DNA from: Teichococcus wenyumeiae
GTDB taxonomy: Bacteria > Pseudomonadota > Alphaproteobacteria > Acetobacterales > Acetobacteraceae
Assembly (NCBI RefSeq): GCF_003696345.1
Contig: NZ_RFLX01000010.1
Coordinates: 62,001-126,000, forward strand
Reading direction: 5' to 3'
DNA: 64,000 bases
The notes under the pieces were generated by a model. That model did not search any database and was not told the DNA's origin. It saw only the letters and a program-made list of their open reading frames with translations. The position numbers and the translations under genes are program-made. Shown here piece after piece: positions 7,529 to 16,673 of the stretch (positions within the stretch are counted from its first letter, which is position 1; every line of letters begins with the position of its first letter).

Positions 7529-8233
7529 ATGGCAGATGGAATGGCCCATGTCCCAGCCCCGTCCGCGCTGAACCCATTGCCGGCGGAAGACGACCTCCGC
7601 CCGCTGGCCGACCGCGCCTACGAGCGGCTGCGGGAAGCCATCGTCGACGGGATGCTGACCTCCGGCACCAAGCTGTCGGAACGTGGCCTGGCCGCCGCCC
7701 TCGGCATCTCGGCCCAGCCGGTCCGTGAAGCGCTGCGCCAGTTGGAAGCCGAGGGCATGGTGGAAACCCGCCCCCGCAGCGGCTCCTTCGTCGCGCCGCT
7801 GGACACCGCGCGGCTGGTGGAGATGGGCCGTATCCGGGCCGCGCTGGAAGGCGCCGCCGCCGGGCTTGCCGCGCGGCGGGCCAAGCCGGCCGATATCGCG
7901 GCGCTGCAATCCCGCCTCTCCGCCATGCGCGCGGCCACGGCGCTCGGCGACCCGGCGGTGCTGCGGCGGGCGAATGAGGGCTTCCACGACACCCTGCACG
8001 CCATCTGCGGCAACAGCTTCCTGATCCGCAGCCTGAACGCGCTGGGCGCCTATGACCATATCGGCCGTGCCCGGGCGCTGGCGGCGGCGAATGAGCCGCC
8101 ACAGGCCCTGGACGAGCACGCCGCCATCCTCAAGGCCATCGCGGATGGCGAGGCCGAGGCGGCGGAAGCTCTGATGCGCGCGCATGCCCTCCGGTCCCTG
8201 GCCGTGGCCTTTCCCGAGGAACTGCGCGGCTGA
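7529..8233 (+). CDS. GntR-family (FCD-type) transcriptional regulator
   Basis: A 234-residue FadR-type regulator. The winged helix includes AYERLREAIVDGMLTSGTKL and LAAALGISAQPVREALRQLE. The FCD domain has a conserved NEGFHDTLHAICGN and LDEHAAILKAIADG, with the Asp/His metal ligands. It lies 86 bp upstream of a Bug-type solute receptor on the same strand. This pairing is common in Acetobacteraceae and Burkholderiales and suggests control of the receptor by its ligand, probably a carboxylate. Confidence 0.87.
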   Translation: MADGMAHVPAPSALNPLPAEDDLRPLADRAYERLREAIVDGMLTSGTKLSERGLAAALGISAQPVREALRQLEAEGMVETRPRSGSFVAPLDTARLVEMGRIRAALEGAAAGLAARRAKPADIAALQSRLSAMRAATALGDPAVLRRANEGFHDTLHAICGNSFLIRSLNALGAYDHIGRARALAAANEPPQALDEHAAILKAIADGEAEAAEALMRAHALRSLAVAFPEELRG

Positions 8234-8319
8234 GACGTGCCAGTGGCGGCGCCGCCGGATGACGTGCCTGAGTAACCCAATCGGCGGGCGGCCAACGCCC
8301 TGCCATAAGGAGGAATGGA

Positions 8320-9306
8320 ATGAGCAAGCTCTTCCCGCGCGCTGCCTTCGCCGCGGCGATGCTGACGCTGGCGGCGCCCTGGGCCGCCTCGCCCGCGGCG
8401 GCGCAGAACCGCGCCTACCCGACCCAGCCGATCCGCGTGATCGTGCCCTTCTCCGCCGGCACCTCGGACACCGTGGCGCGCCTTGTCGGCCAGAAGATGA
8501 GCGAGACGCTGGGCCAGCCGCTGGTGGTGGAAAGCCGCCCGGGTGCCGGCGGCAATATCGGCAGCGAGGCCTGCGCCCGCGCCACGCCGGATGGCTATAC
8601 CATCTGCCTCGGCACCATCAGCAGCCACGCGATCAATCCTTCGATCTTCGTGAAGATGCCTTATGACAACCTGAAGGACTTCGCGCCGATCACGCAGCTC
8701 GCGGCGCAGCCGAATGCGCTGGCCGTGACCAACGACCTGCCCGCGAAGAACATCCAGGAGCTGATCGCGCTGCTGAAGGCGAACCCGGGCAAGTACAATT
8801 ACGGCTCCTCCGGCGTCGGCACCTCCATCCATCTGGCCGGCGCGCTCTTTTCCCAGCTTACGGGGACGGAGATGGAGCATGTGCCCTATCGCGGCAGCGG
8901 CCAGATCATGACGGCGCTGCTGACCGGCGAGCTGCCGCTGGCCTTCGACAACTTCTCCTCCGCCTGGCCCTTCGCCAAGGAAGGCAAGATCCGCATCCTG
9001 GGCGTGACCTCCGCCACGCGCAGCCAGACGGCGCCCGATATTCCCGCCATCGCGGAAACCGTGCCGGGCTTCGAGAGCCTGTCCTGGCACGGCTTCTTCG
9101 CCCCCGCCGGCACGCCGCCCGAGATCGTGGCGCGGCTGAACAAGGAAGCCGTGGCGGCGCTGAAGTCTGACACCGTGACCGCCCGCTTCCGCGAGCTGGG
9201 CATCACGCCCATCGGCAATACGCCAGAGGAATTCCGCACCTTCATCGCCAGCGAGACGAAGCGCTGGGGCGATGTGGCGCGCAACGCGAAGATCCAGGTG
9301 GAATAA
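8320..9306 (+). CDS. Bug-family tripartite tricarboxylate transporter solute receptor
   Basis: A 328-residue periplasmic binding protein. The signal peptide runs to about SPAAAQN. The family segments YPTQPIRVIVPFSAGTSDT, VVESRPGAGGNIGSEACA, GTSIHLAGALFSQLTG and HVPYRGSGQIMTALLTG follow. Bug proteins deliver carboxylates to TctAB or act as sensors. No tctA or tctB lies nearby, which is usual for this hugely expanded family. AAGGAGGA six bases before the ATG is a near-perfect ribosome site. The ligand is unknown; the GntR gene upstream is the likely regulator. Confidence 0.9.
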   Translation: MSKLFPRAAFAAAMLTLAAPWAASPAAAQNRAYPTQPIRVIVPFSAGTSDTVARLVGQKMSETLGQPLVVESRPGAGGNIGSEACARATPDGYTICLGTISSHAINPSIFVKMPYDNLKDFAPITQLAAQPNALAVTNDLPAKNIQELIALLKANPGKYNYGSSGVGTSIHLAGALFSQLTGTEMEHVPYRGSGQIMTALLTGELPLAFDNFSSAWPFAKEGKIRILGVTSATRSQTAPDIPAIAETVPGFESLSWHGFFAPAGTPPEIVARLNKEAVAALKSDTVTARFRELGITPIGNTPEEFRTFIASETKRWGDVARNAKIQVE

Positions 9307-9313
9307 CCGGACT

Positions 9314-9337
9314 GCCCCGGGGCCTCGGCCCCGGGGC
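9314..9337. terminator. GC-rich stem-loop between convergent genes
   Basis: GCCCCGGGG (9314-9322) pairs perfectly with CCCCGGGGC (9329-9337), and the stem can extend to 11 bp. It sits between the Bug receptor stop (9306) and the AsmA-like stop (9343), so it could serve both directions. There is no U-tract. Confidence 0.6.
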
Positions 9338-9342
9338 GCCCC

Positions 9343-11406
9343 TTACCGCCGCCGGCTGCCGGCGCGGTTGGCGAGGGACTTGCAGCCACTGTCCTCATCC
9401 GTACCGAACTGGATGGTGGGCAGGATGGCCAGCAGCGGGTTCAGGAAGCCCAGCGCCACGGCGGCGCCACCCCGCGCACCGAGCTCCACCGGGTCCGGCA
9501 GCACGCTCGGGTCACGGAAGGTGCCGCCGATGCGGATATCGGTGGAAAGCGCGCCGATGGTGAAATCGCGCGACTGGGTCCGCAGGCGGTAGGCGATCTG
9601 TTCCCGCGCCAGATTGATGCTGCCATCGCCGATAATGATCGCCTCATCGGTATCGATGATCGCCGACTGCGTGTTCAGCGTGCCGTCCTGCAGGCGGAAA
9701 TCCGCGATGAAGCATTGCAGATCGGTGCGGCTCGGGATGCCGAGGGCCGAGAGAATGGCATTGGCGATCCGCAGCCCGGACAGGTCCACCAGCAGCGCCG
9801 AGAGATTGCCGCCGGACGTGCTCAGCGTGATCCGCCCATCCCCGGTGCCCAGCAGTTGCGCCACGGATTTGCCGGTGCCCCGCAGCTCCGCACGCCCGCT
9901 CAGCGCGCCACCGCCTTCCGAGCCCGCCGCCTGCATCAGCTTGGAGATGTCGAGGCGCTGGAACTCCGCCTTCACATCCGCCCGCAGCCCGCCGCCATTC
10001 ACCGGGGACAGCTTGCCGCTGAAGAGCATCTGCCCGCGCCCGATGCCGAAGGAGATCGGGTGCAGGTCCACATTGCCCTCGACGATGTCGAAATCGGCCC
10101 GCAGGTTGTCCAGCGGCTGCCGGCGCCCGCCGCGGATGGAACTGGCGCGGTATTTCACATGCACGTCGGCGGCGGTCAGCTTCGGCATGTTCACCGGCGT
10201 ATCCGGCAGCACCCGCTCGCTCGGCTTGGCCGGGGCCTTGTCGCCCGGCTCCTCACCAACGAAGCCGGCGAGGTCATCCAGGTCCACCAGGCGGGAGTTG
10301 AGGTTCACCGTGACGTCCGGCCGCTCCCGGCGCGGCAGCACGGCCACCTCGCCATTGAGGTCACTGCTACCCACGGTGCCCTTGATGTCGCTGAAGCGGA
10401 CCCGCTCCGCCGTGTAGTCCAGAGCGCCGGCCACGCGGTAGCGCGGCGTCTTGGGGATGGGCACGCCCGTCAGCGGCGTCAGCAGGCCCATGTCCGGCCC
10501 GGCGAACACCAGTTGCAGCGCCGCGCCCTTGAAGTGGATGGGATCCTGCAGCGTTCCCTGCAGGGACACGTTGGTCGGGCCGTTATCCACCCGCAGCTGC
10601 ACCGGCCAGGGCTTCTCCGCCTCCCGCAGCGAGAGCAGGCCGCCGCCGACCAGCCGCGCCTTGATGGGCTGGTCGGCATAGGTACCCTCGGCGCTGACAA
10701 TGATGCGGGAAGGCTCGGCCACGAGCTGGGGCAGCATGTCCGGCATCGCGGCATCCGCTGCCTCCGGCGCGGGCGGAGCGGGCAGCGGCAGGCCGTTCTC
10801 GGCGATGACCATGGTGGAGGCAGGCTCGGGCTCGGCCTCCGCCGGTTGTTCCGCCCCCGGCTTCTCCTCTCCCTCGGTGGCGATGCGCAGGTCGAAATCG
10901 GCGCGAAGCTGCGGCAGCACCACCTTGCCCTGGCCGTCATGGATGCGCAGCGCGCCGATCTGCGGCTCCTGCGCCGCCGGGGCATTGGGGTCGGCCGGCG
11001 TGTCGCTGCTGCCCGTATCGAAGAGGTAATTGGCGCGGCCGTCGGGCATGGCGCGCACGTTCAGGATGGGCTTCTCGGCCTCGACCCAGGGCAGGACCAG
11101 ACCCCTGCCCTTCCACCAGTCCCACACATTGATAGCCGCGGAGAGCTTTTCGACCCGCGCGAAGGGCGTGGGGTCGGTGAAGCCCTCCGGGTTGCCGACC
11201 ACAACGTTATTGGCCGTGACCACCACCGTGCGGCCCAGCTTCACATGCAGATGCTCCAACGTCACCTCCCGCCCCAGGGCGGCGGAAGCGCGCGACTCAA
11301 CGATGGGAATCAGCCAGTCCCACCGGAACAGCAGCAGGAAGAGCCCGATGGCCAGCACCGGGGTGCCGAGCCAGAGCAGCCACCTGCGCGTACGATGGTT
11401 CGCCAC
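9343..11406 (-). CDS. AsmA-family protein
   Basis: A 687-residue protein. One N-terminal membrane helix (WLLWLGTPVLAIGLFLLLF) is followed by a long periplasmic AsmA-type region. The N-terminal AsmA domain includes WLIPIVESRASAALGREVTL. The C-terminal domain has VHVKYRASSIR, SGRAELRGTGKSVAQLLG and ITLSTSGGNLSALLVDLSGL. AsmA-like proteins (TamB/YhdP clan) form bridge-like grooves thought to move phospholipid between membranes. A Pro/Ala/Glu-rich linker near residues 185-220 looks disordered. It is divergent from the Kef-type antiporter. Confidence 0.85.
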   Translation of the reverse strand: MANHRTRRWLLWLGTPVLAIGLFLLLFRWDWLIPIVESRASAALGREVTLEHLHVKLGRTVVVTANNVVVGNPEGFTDPTPFARVEKLSAAINVWDWWKGRGLVLPWVEAEKPILNVRAMPDGRANYLFDTGSSDTPADPNAPAAQEPQIGALRIHDGQGKVVLPQLRADFDLRIATEGEEKPGAEQPAEAEPEPASTMVIAENGLPLPAPPAPEAADAAMPDMLPQLVAEPSRIIVSAEGTYADQPIKARLVGGGLLSLREAEKPWPVQLRVDNGPTNVSLQGTLQDPIHFKGAALQLVFAGPDMGLLTPLTGVPIPKTPRYRVAGALDYTAERVRFSDIKGTVGSSDLNGEVAVLPRRERPDVTVNLNSRLVDLDDLAGFVGEEPGDKAPAKPSERVLPDTPVNMPKLTAADVHVKYRASSIRGGRRQPLDNLRADFDIVEGNVDLHPISFGIGRGQMLFSGKLSPVNGGGLRADVKAEFQRLDISKLMQAAGSEGGGALSGRAELRGTGKSVAQLLGTGDGRITLSTSGGNLSALLVDLSGLRIANAILSALGIPSRTDLQCFIADFRLQDGTLNTQSAIIDTDEAIIIGDGSINLAREQIAYRLRTQSRDFTIGALSTDIRIGGTFRDPSVLPDPVELGARGGAAVALGFLNPLLAILPTIQFGTDEDSGCKSLANRAGSRRR

Positions 11407-11544
11407 GGCGGTCCTCCATGTTTGTCAGCCATCCAACGTCGCCAGGGGCCAAGGGTTGTCCTGGCCGTAATGCTCAAGCCACCGTGAGGCGGGCCTCGGG
11501 GAGGCGGCCGCTATCCTGACCACGCGGACAGGAGCAAAGACGGC

Positions 11545-13410
11545 ATGGCAGCCGAGCATGGCAGCGATCTGGTGCAGGTAGTGGTGGTGCTCGCCGCCGG
11601 CGTGGTGGCGGTGCCGCTGTTCCGCCGGCTGGGGCTGGGCTCGGTGCTGGGCTACCTGGCGGCGGGGCTGGCCATCGGCCCCTTTGGGCTGCGCTTCTTC
11701 CAGGACCCCCAGGCGGTGCTGCATGTGGCGGAACTGGGCGTGGTCATGTTCCTCTTCGTCATCGGGCTCGAGATGCAGCCCTCACGGCTCTGGGGCATGC
11801 GGCGGGATATCTTTGGCTCGGGCCTGACGCAGGTGGCGGTCTGCGGCGGGCTGTTGACCGGGCTGGGCTGGCTGCTGGGCTTCCCGCTGCCCACGGCCTT
11901 TCTGGCAGCCATGGGCTTCGTGCTCTCCTCCACCGCCATCGTCATGCAGATCCTGGAGGAACGCGGCGAGACCAGCACCCTGGCCGGCCAGCGCATCGTC
12001 TCCATCCTGCTGCTGGAGGACCTGGCCATCGTGCCGCTGCTGGCGGTCGTGGCGGTGCTGGCACCGGTGCCCTCGGGCGGCAGCGATACCTCGCAATGGG
12101 TGACGGCGGGCATCGCGGTCGCGGCCATCGCCACGCTGGTAGCGGTCAGCCGCTGGCTGCTGACGCCGCTCTTCTCCCTGCTGGCCAATGCCGGGGCGCG
12201 GGAGGTGATGACCGCCGCCGCCCTGCTGGTGGTGCTGGGCGCGGCCCTGGCCATGCAGGCGGGCGGGCTGTCCATGGCCATGGGCGCCTTCGCCGCCGGG
12301 GTCATGCTGTCGGAAAGCCCATTCCGGCGGCAGCTGGAGGCGGATATCGAGCCCTTCCGCGGCATCCTGCTCGGCCTGTTCTTCATGGGCGTCGGCATGT
12401 CGCTGGACGTGGCGCTGGTGGGGCGGGACTGGCAGATCATCCTGGCCAGCGTGGTGGTGATGATGGCGGTGAAATCCGCCGGCATCCTGATCGTCGCGCG
12501 CATGACCTGCGCCGGCCTGCGGGAAGCCCTGCACCGCGCCGCGCTGATGGGCCAGGGCGGCGAATTCGCCTTCGTGCTTTATGCCGCCGCCACCGCCGCC
12601 GGGATCTTCGAGCCACGGATCAATGCGGTGCTGACGGCGGTGGTGGTGCTCTCCATGGCGTTGACGCCGCTGGTGGTGGCGGCCATGCGCCTGCTGCCGG
12701 AACCCGCCGCGCCACCGGACCTCGATGGTGTGGAAGGGGCCGAGCAGATCGGCGCCGTGCATGACCATGTGCTGATGATCGGCTTCGGCCGCTTCGGGCA
12801 GGTAGCCAGCCAGGGGCTGCTGGCGCGGGGCATCGACATCACCATCATCGAATCCGATACCGAGATGATCCGCGCCGCCGCCGGCTTCGGCTTCAAGGTT
12901 TATTATGGTGACGGGCGGCGGCTGGATGTGCTGCATGCCAGCGGCGCCGGCCATGCCCGCGCCGTGCTGGTCTGCACCGACCGGCCGGAGACCACCACCG
13001 CCATAGTACGGCTGCTCAAGGCCGAGTTCCCCCTGACGCCGGTGATGGCCCGCGCCTATGACCGCCCGCATGTACTGGCGCTGCTGAAGGCGGGTGTCGA
13101 TTTCCATCTGCGGGAGACCCTGGAATCCGCCCTTGCCTTCGGCACCGCCGCCCTGCGCCAGCTTGGCGAGGCGGAAGAGGCCCTGGGCGAGATCGAAGCC
13201 GATATCCGCCGCCGTGACCGCGCCCGGCTGGAGCTGGAAGGGCTGGGAGAGCGGGAGGCCGCCCGTGCGCTGATGCATGGCAACCGCATGGTGCCGAAGC
13301 CGCTGACCCGCCCCCGCCAGCCCGGCCAGGCGCTGAGCCGGGAAACGGAGGCGGTGATCCAGGAGGCCGCCGAGCGCGATGCCCTGCAACAGGATGGACA
13401 TCCTGTGTGA
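11545..13410 (+). CDS. Kef-type monovalent cation:proton antiporter (CPA2) with RCK/TrkA-N domain
   Basis: A 621-residue protein. Roughly the first 390 residues form a multi-helix Na/H-exchanger domain with GYLAAGLAIGPFGL, FVIGLEMQPSRLW, LSSTAIVMQIL and LLLEDLAIVPLLAV. A cytosolic TrkA-N domain follows, with the NAD-binding motif MIGFGRFGQVASQGLL near residue 412, and then a charged C-terminal tail. It is KefB/C/YbaL-like, exchanging K+ for H+. The glutathione regulation of true KefB/C cannot be inferred from sequence alone. AGGAG lies ten bases before the ATG. A short gap separates it from the next gene. Confidence 0.87.
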   Translation: MAAEHGSDLVQVVVVLAAGVVAVPLFRRLGLGSVLGYLAAGLAIGPFGLRFFQDPQAVLHVAELGVVMFLFVIGLEMQPSRLWGMRRDIFGSGLTQVAVCGGLLTGLGWLLGFPLPTAFLAAMGFVLSSTAIVMQILEERGETSTLAGQRIVSILLLEDLAIVPLLAVVAVLAPVPSGGSDTSQWVTAGIAVAAIATLVAVSRWLLTPLFSLLANAGAREVMTAAALLVVLGAALAMQAGGLSMAMGAFAAGVMLSESPFRRQLEADIEPFRGILLGLFFMGVGMSLDVALVGRDWQIILASVVVMMAVKSAGILIVARMTCAGLREALHRAALMGQGGEFAFVLYAAATAAGIFEPRINAVLTAVVVLSMALTPLVVAAMRLLPEPAAPPDLDGVEGAEQIGAVHDHVLMIGFGRFGQVASQGLLARGIDITIIESDTEMIRAAAGFGFKVYYGDGRRLDVLHASGAGHARAVLVCTDRPETTTAIVRLLKAEFPLTPVMARAYDRPHVLALLKAGVDFHLRETLESALAFGTAALRQLGEAEEALGEIEADIRRRDRARLELEGLGEREAARALMHGNRMVPKPLTRPRQPGQALSRETEAVIQEAAERDALQQDGHPV

Positions 13411-13463
13411 CCTAAAGCTCTCTGCCGCGTTGAAGCTTCCGCAACCGAGGCGGAGCGGATCTG

Positions 13464-14297
13464 ATGCGTGGATGGATGAGGAAGGGGCTGACCCTGGCGA
13501 TGGCCGGGGCGGCGCTTCTGGCGGGCTGCGCCTCGCCACCTCCTCCACCCACGGTGCCCTCGGGCTCCAACCTACCGGCGACGCAGAGCGCCGCCCTGGT
13601 GCGCGCGGCCCTGACGGAATGGGAACGCTGGGGCCGGCTGACGGTGGATGGATGGCCCGAGGCCCTGCCGGCGGCGGCGGCGCCGGAAAACTATTCCAAT
13701 GTGCTCACCTACTGGGAAGCGGTGCCGGAAGGCCCCGGCGTCATCCGCCGCCACCAGGACACCCATGACGCGCTGCTGGCGGGGCTGACGGAGATTTTGC
13801 CTGAAGGCGCGCCACCGCCTGCCCTGCCCTCCATCTCGCTCTGGGCCTATCCGGCCTGGTCGGCCGCCTTCATCAGTTATGTGATGCAGCGGGCGCAGGT
13901 GCCGGGCTTTGTCTTCCCGCCCTCGGCCGCGCATTCCGCCTATATCGACGCATTGCTGGCGAGCTGGGCAAGCTCCCCGGAGAATGCAGCCTTCCGTCCC
14001 CACGCCCCCTCGGAATACGCGCCCCGGCCGGGCGACCTGATCTGCGCCGACCGCTCGGCGGCGCCGCTCTACCATTGGCAGGACAAGCTGGCGGAGGCCG
14101 GGCAGTTCCGCCCCATGCATTGCGACGTGGTGGTGGCTGCCGGCGGCGGGCTGGTGCAGGCCATCGGCGGCAATGTGCTGGATGCGGTGGTGCTGCGCCG
14201 CTTCCCGGCCGACCGGGCCGGCCATGCCCTGCCGCCGCCCTGGGACAAGGCGCCCTTCTTCGTGGTCTTCGAGAACCGGCTGGACAGCGCGCCATGA
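13464..14297 (+). CDS. DUF2272-type lipoprotein
   Basis: A 277-residue precursor with a lipobox LLAGC (Cys about residue 22), so it should be a lipoprotein. The mature part has conserved stretches including AFISYVMQRAQVPGF, RPGDLICADRS, MHCDVVVAAGGGLVQAIGGN and VLDAVVLRRFP. The spacing of GDLICADR and HCDVV resembles a papain/CHAP-like hydrolase core with Cys and His, consistent with a cell-wall amidase, but that is inference. It follows the antiporter after 53 bp and may be co-transcribed. Confidence 0.72.
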   Translation: MRGWMRKGLTLAMAGAALLAGCASPPPPPTVPSGSNLPATQSAALVRAALTEWERWGRLTVDGWPEALPAAAAPENYSNVLTYWEAVPEGPGVIRRHQDTHDALLAGLTEILPEGAPPPALPSISLWAYPAWSAAFISYVMQRAQVPGFVFPPSAAHSAYIDALLASWASSPENAAFRPHAPSEYAPRPGDLICADRSAAPLYHWQDKLAEAGQFRPMHCDVVVAAGGGLVQAIGGNVLDAVVLRRFPADRAGHALPPPWDKAPFFVVFENRLDSAP

Positions 14298-14402
14298 TGT
14301 GACAGGCCCCGGGCCCGGCAGCAGCCCTGCCCCGCCCTCCGGCTGCTTACCTCATCTTCGCAGGTGCAGTAGAGACGGCGGCGACAGAACAGGAACAGGC
14401 AG

Positions 14403-15662
14403 ATGGCAACAACGGACGGAGCCACCGCGCCCCCCAGGCTCAAGACCCCGGCGCCCCACCCCGGCATGGGCTTCCGGGAATTCGTGACAATCATCGCCGC
14501 CATGATGATGACCAATGCGCTGGCCATCGATTCCATGCTGCCGGCGCTGCCCGAGATCGGCCATGCGCTGGGGGTCGCCACCGACAACCAGCGGCAGTGG
14601 ATCATCACCGCCTATCTCCTGGGCTTTGGCGCGGCGCAGATCTTCTATGGGCCGCTGGCGGACCGCTACGGCCGCAAGCCGGTGCTGCTGGCGGGCTTCG
14701 GCATCTATACGCTGGCCAGCCTGCTCGCGATGTTCAGCGGCAGCTTCGAGACCATGCTCGCCGCCCGCGTGCTGCAGGGTATCGGCGCGGCCAGCACGCG
14801 TGTGCTGGCGGTTTCCATCGTGCGGGACTGCTATGCCGGGCGGAAGATGGCGCAGGTGATGTCGCTGGCCTTCATCGTCTTCCTGGCGGTGCCGGTGGTG
14901 GCGCCGACCCTGGGCCAGCTGATCATGCTGGTGGCGCCCTGGCGCTTCATCTTCCTCTTCCTGGCGGTCTTCGGCGGGGCGGTCAGCCTCTGGGCGCTCA
15001 GCCGCCTGCCGGAGACACTGCACCCGGAAGACCGCCTGCCCATCGATGCCGGCCGCATCCTGGCGGCCTTCCGCTTCGTGCTCAGCGACCGCGTGGCGGT
15101 GGGCTACATGCTGGCCATGACGCTGATGCTGGGCAGCCTCTTCGGCTTCATCAACTCCGCGCAGCAGGTCTTCGCGGATACCTTCCAGGCGCCGGAACTC
15201 TTCACCACCATCTTCGCGGCCGTCGCCATTGCCATGGCGGTCGCCTCGGTGCTGAACGCCAAGCTGGTGGGGCGCTTCGGCACGCGCCGCATCTCCCACA
15301 CCGCGCTGCTGGGCTACATCGCCTTCGCGGTGGTGCATGCGGGCGTGGCGCTCTCCGGGCATGAGAACCTCTGGAGCTTCGCGCTGCTGCAGGCGGGCAT
15401 GATGTTCTGCTTCGGCCTGACCGGCCCGAACTTCGGTTCCATGGCCATGGAGCCGCTGGGGCATATCGCCGGCACGGCCTCGGCGGTGCAGGGCTTCATC
15501 ACCACCGTGGGCGGGGCGCTGATCGGCTTCTTCATCGGCCAGCAGTTCAACGGCACCACGGGGCCGCTGATGCTGGGCTTCGCCACCTGCGGCATCGCCG
15601 CGCTGGCGGTGGTGCTCTTCGCCGAGGGCGGGCGGCTGTTCCGTCCCCGCCATACCGCCTGA
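14403..15662 (+). CDS. Bcr/CflA-family MFS drug exporter
   Basis: A 419-residue transporter with 12 predicted helices. The MFS motif A FYGPLADRYGRKPVLLAG lies between helices 2 and 3. The drug:H+ antiporter segment LAARVLQGIGAASTRVLAVS and the Bcr-type IVRDCYAGRKMAQVMS follow. DSMLPALPEIG in helix 1 is typical of Bcr/CflA exporters (bicyclomycin, chloramphenicol-like substrates). AGGAACAGGCAG precedes the ATG. The substrate is unknown. It is tail to tail with modD across a stem-loop. Confidence 0.88.
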   Translation: MATTDGATAPPRLKTPAPHPGMGFREFVTIIAAMMMTNALAIDSMLPALPEIGHALGVATDNQRQWIITAYLLGFGAAQIFYGPLADRYGRKPVLLAGFGIYTLASLLAMFSGSFETMLAARVLQGIGAASTRVLAVSIVRDCYAGRKMAQVMSLAFIVFLAVPVVAPTLGQLIMLVAPWRFIFLFLAVFGGAVSLWALSRLPETLHPEDRLPIDAGRILAAFRFVLSDRVAVGYMLAMTLMLGSLFGFINSAQQVFADTFQAPELFTTIFAAVAIAMAVASVLNAKLVGRFGTRRISHTALLGYIAFAVVHAGVALSGHENLWSFALLQAGMMFCFGLTGPNFGSMAMEPLGHIAGTASAVQGFITTVGGALIGFFIGQQFNGTTGPLMLGFATCGIAALAVVLFAEGGRLFRPRHTA

Positions 15663-15684
15663 CGGCTGGGCCCTAGCCCAGCCG
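15663..15684. terminator. Bidirectional stem-loop containing the modD stop codon
   Basis: CGGCTGGGC (15663-15671) and GCCCAGCCG (15676-15684) pair perfectly over 9 bp with a CCTA loop. The loop carries the modD stop codon, and the 3' arm encodes its last residues (DRLG). The MFS gene ends one base before the stem. Confidence 0.65.
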
Positions 15685-16524
15685 GTCCATCGTCACCTTC
15701 ACGTCCAGCGGCGCCGCCGCGAAGGGCGCGGAGGTGACGAGCACATCGGCCCCCGCCCGCGCATAGGCGGCGGCATTGCCTTCATGGATGTCGCCGGCGG
15801 CGGCCAGCACGGGGCGGCTGCCATGGTCGGCCAGGGCGCGGGATACCTCGGCGAACTGCTCGGGCGAGAGCCCGTCGCATTGCACGGTATCGACGCCGGC
15901 ATGGGCCAGCAGCACCGCCTCATCCACGCTGAATGCCTCGACCACCAGCCGGCGCGCCGGCTGCACGGCCCGCACGCGGGACACCCAGCGATGCGCCGGC
16001 TCCCGGCCCAGGAAGGCACGGTGCTGCGCGGATACCAGCAGGCTGTCCGAAAGGCCCAGACGGTTCGGGATGCAGCCGGCGGTCATGATGGCCTTCAGCA
16101 TCACGTCCTTGATGCCCGGCAGGTGCCTGCGCGTGCAGGCCACCACGATATCCGGCCGCGCGCTGCGGGCCTCGCTGCGGATGCGGGCAGCACGGCTGGC
16201 GACGCCGGAGGCGGTCTCCATCAGCGCCTGCGCCGCCCGGGCGGCTAGGTAAAGCCCGGAGACCGGGCCTTCCGCGGTCAGGATGGTGCCGCCCTCCTCC
16301 AGCAGGCCACCGGAGGCGGCGACGCGGTGCGCATCGGTGCAGCCGGCGAGGCGGAACAGCGCCTCGGCTTCCTCGGCGCAGCACAGCATCATGGTGGCGC
16401 CGGCGCGCAGCACCGCCTGGCCCCGCGTGTCGCCGATATCCAGGGCCTGCGTGGTCAGGTCGCCGTAAGGGGCGTCTTCCCGCAACATCGCTTCCAGCCG
16501 GGCGGTGGATATCAGGAATGTCAT
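15673..16524 (-). CDS. modD: ModD (quinolinate phosphoribosyltransferase-like, molybdenum-associated)
   Basis: A 283-residue protein of the NadC fold. It has REDAPYGDLTTQAL near the N-terminus, ETASGVASRAARIR, the CTRRHLPGIKDVMLKAIM phosphoribosyl-binding region and a C-terminal barrel end (AGADVLVTSAPFAAAPLDVKV). The opening MTFLISTARLEAMLREDAPYG and the overall pattern fit ModD better than NadC. ModD usually accompanies molybdate ABC genes and its reaction is not established. Here no modABC is adjacent, so a NadC-like role cannot be excluded. The ATG 16524 has AGGAGG 12 bases upstream; an in-frame extension to 16782 is not protein-like. Confidence 0.78.
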   Translation of the reverse strand: MTFLISTARLEAMLREDAPYGDLTTQALDIGDTRGQAVLRAGATMMLCCAEEAEALFRLAGCTDAHRVAASGGLLEEGGTILTAEGPVSGLYLAARAAQALMETASGVASRAARIRSEARSARPDIVVACTRRHLPGIKDVMLKAIMTAGCIPNRLGLSDSLLVSAQHRAFLGREPAHRWVSRVRAVQPARRLVVEAFSVDEAVLLAHAGVDTVQCDGLSPEQFAEVSRALADHGSRPVLAAAGDIHEGNAAAYARAGADVLVTSAPFAAAPLDVKVTMDRLG

Positions 16525-16638
16525 GACGGCTGGTTTCCTCCTGCGCGGGTGCCTGAGGAAACACGATAGCGCCGTCCGCGCCAGGGCATGACAGGACGCA
16601 GCGGGCGGCTCACATGCCGCTGAGTCATGCCTCGGGCT

Positions 16639-16668
16639 TGGCCCGCGCCCGGAATCGGGCGCGGGCCA
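16639..16668. terminator. 13-bp stem-loop downstream of msrB
   Basis: TGGCCCGCGCCCG (16639-16651) and CGGGCGCGGGCCA (16656-16668) form a perfect 13-bp stem with a GAAT loop, five bases after the msrB stop on the minus strand. It probably ends the msrB/SDR transcript before modD. It lacks a U-tract. Confidence 0.7.
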
Positions 16669-16673
16669 GGGAG

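Noticed and set aside
14305-14316. GGCCCCGGGCCC near-palindrome after the DUF2272 gene
   Set aside because: Short and expected in very GC-rich DNA; no loop for a hairpin and no gene context for an operator.
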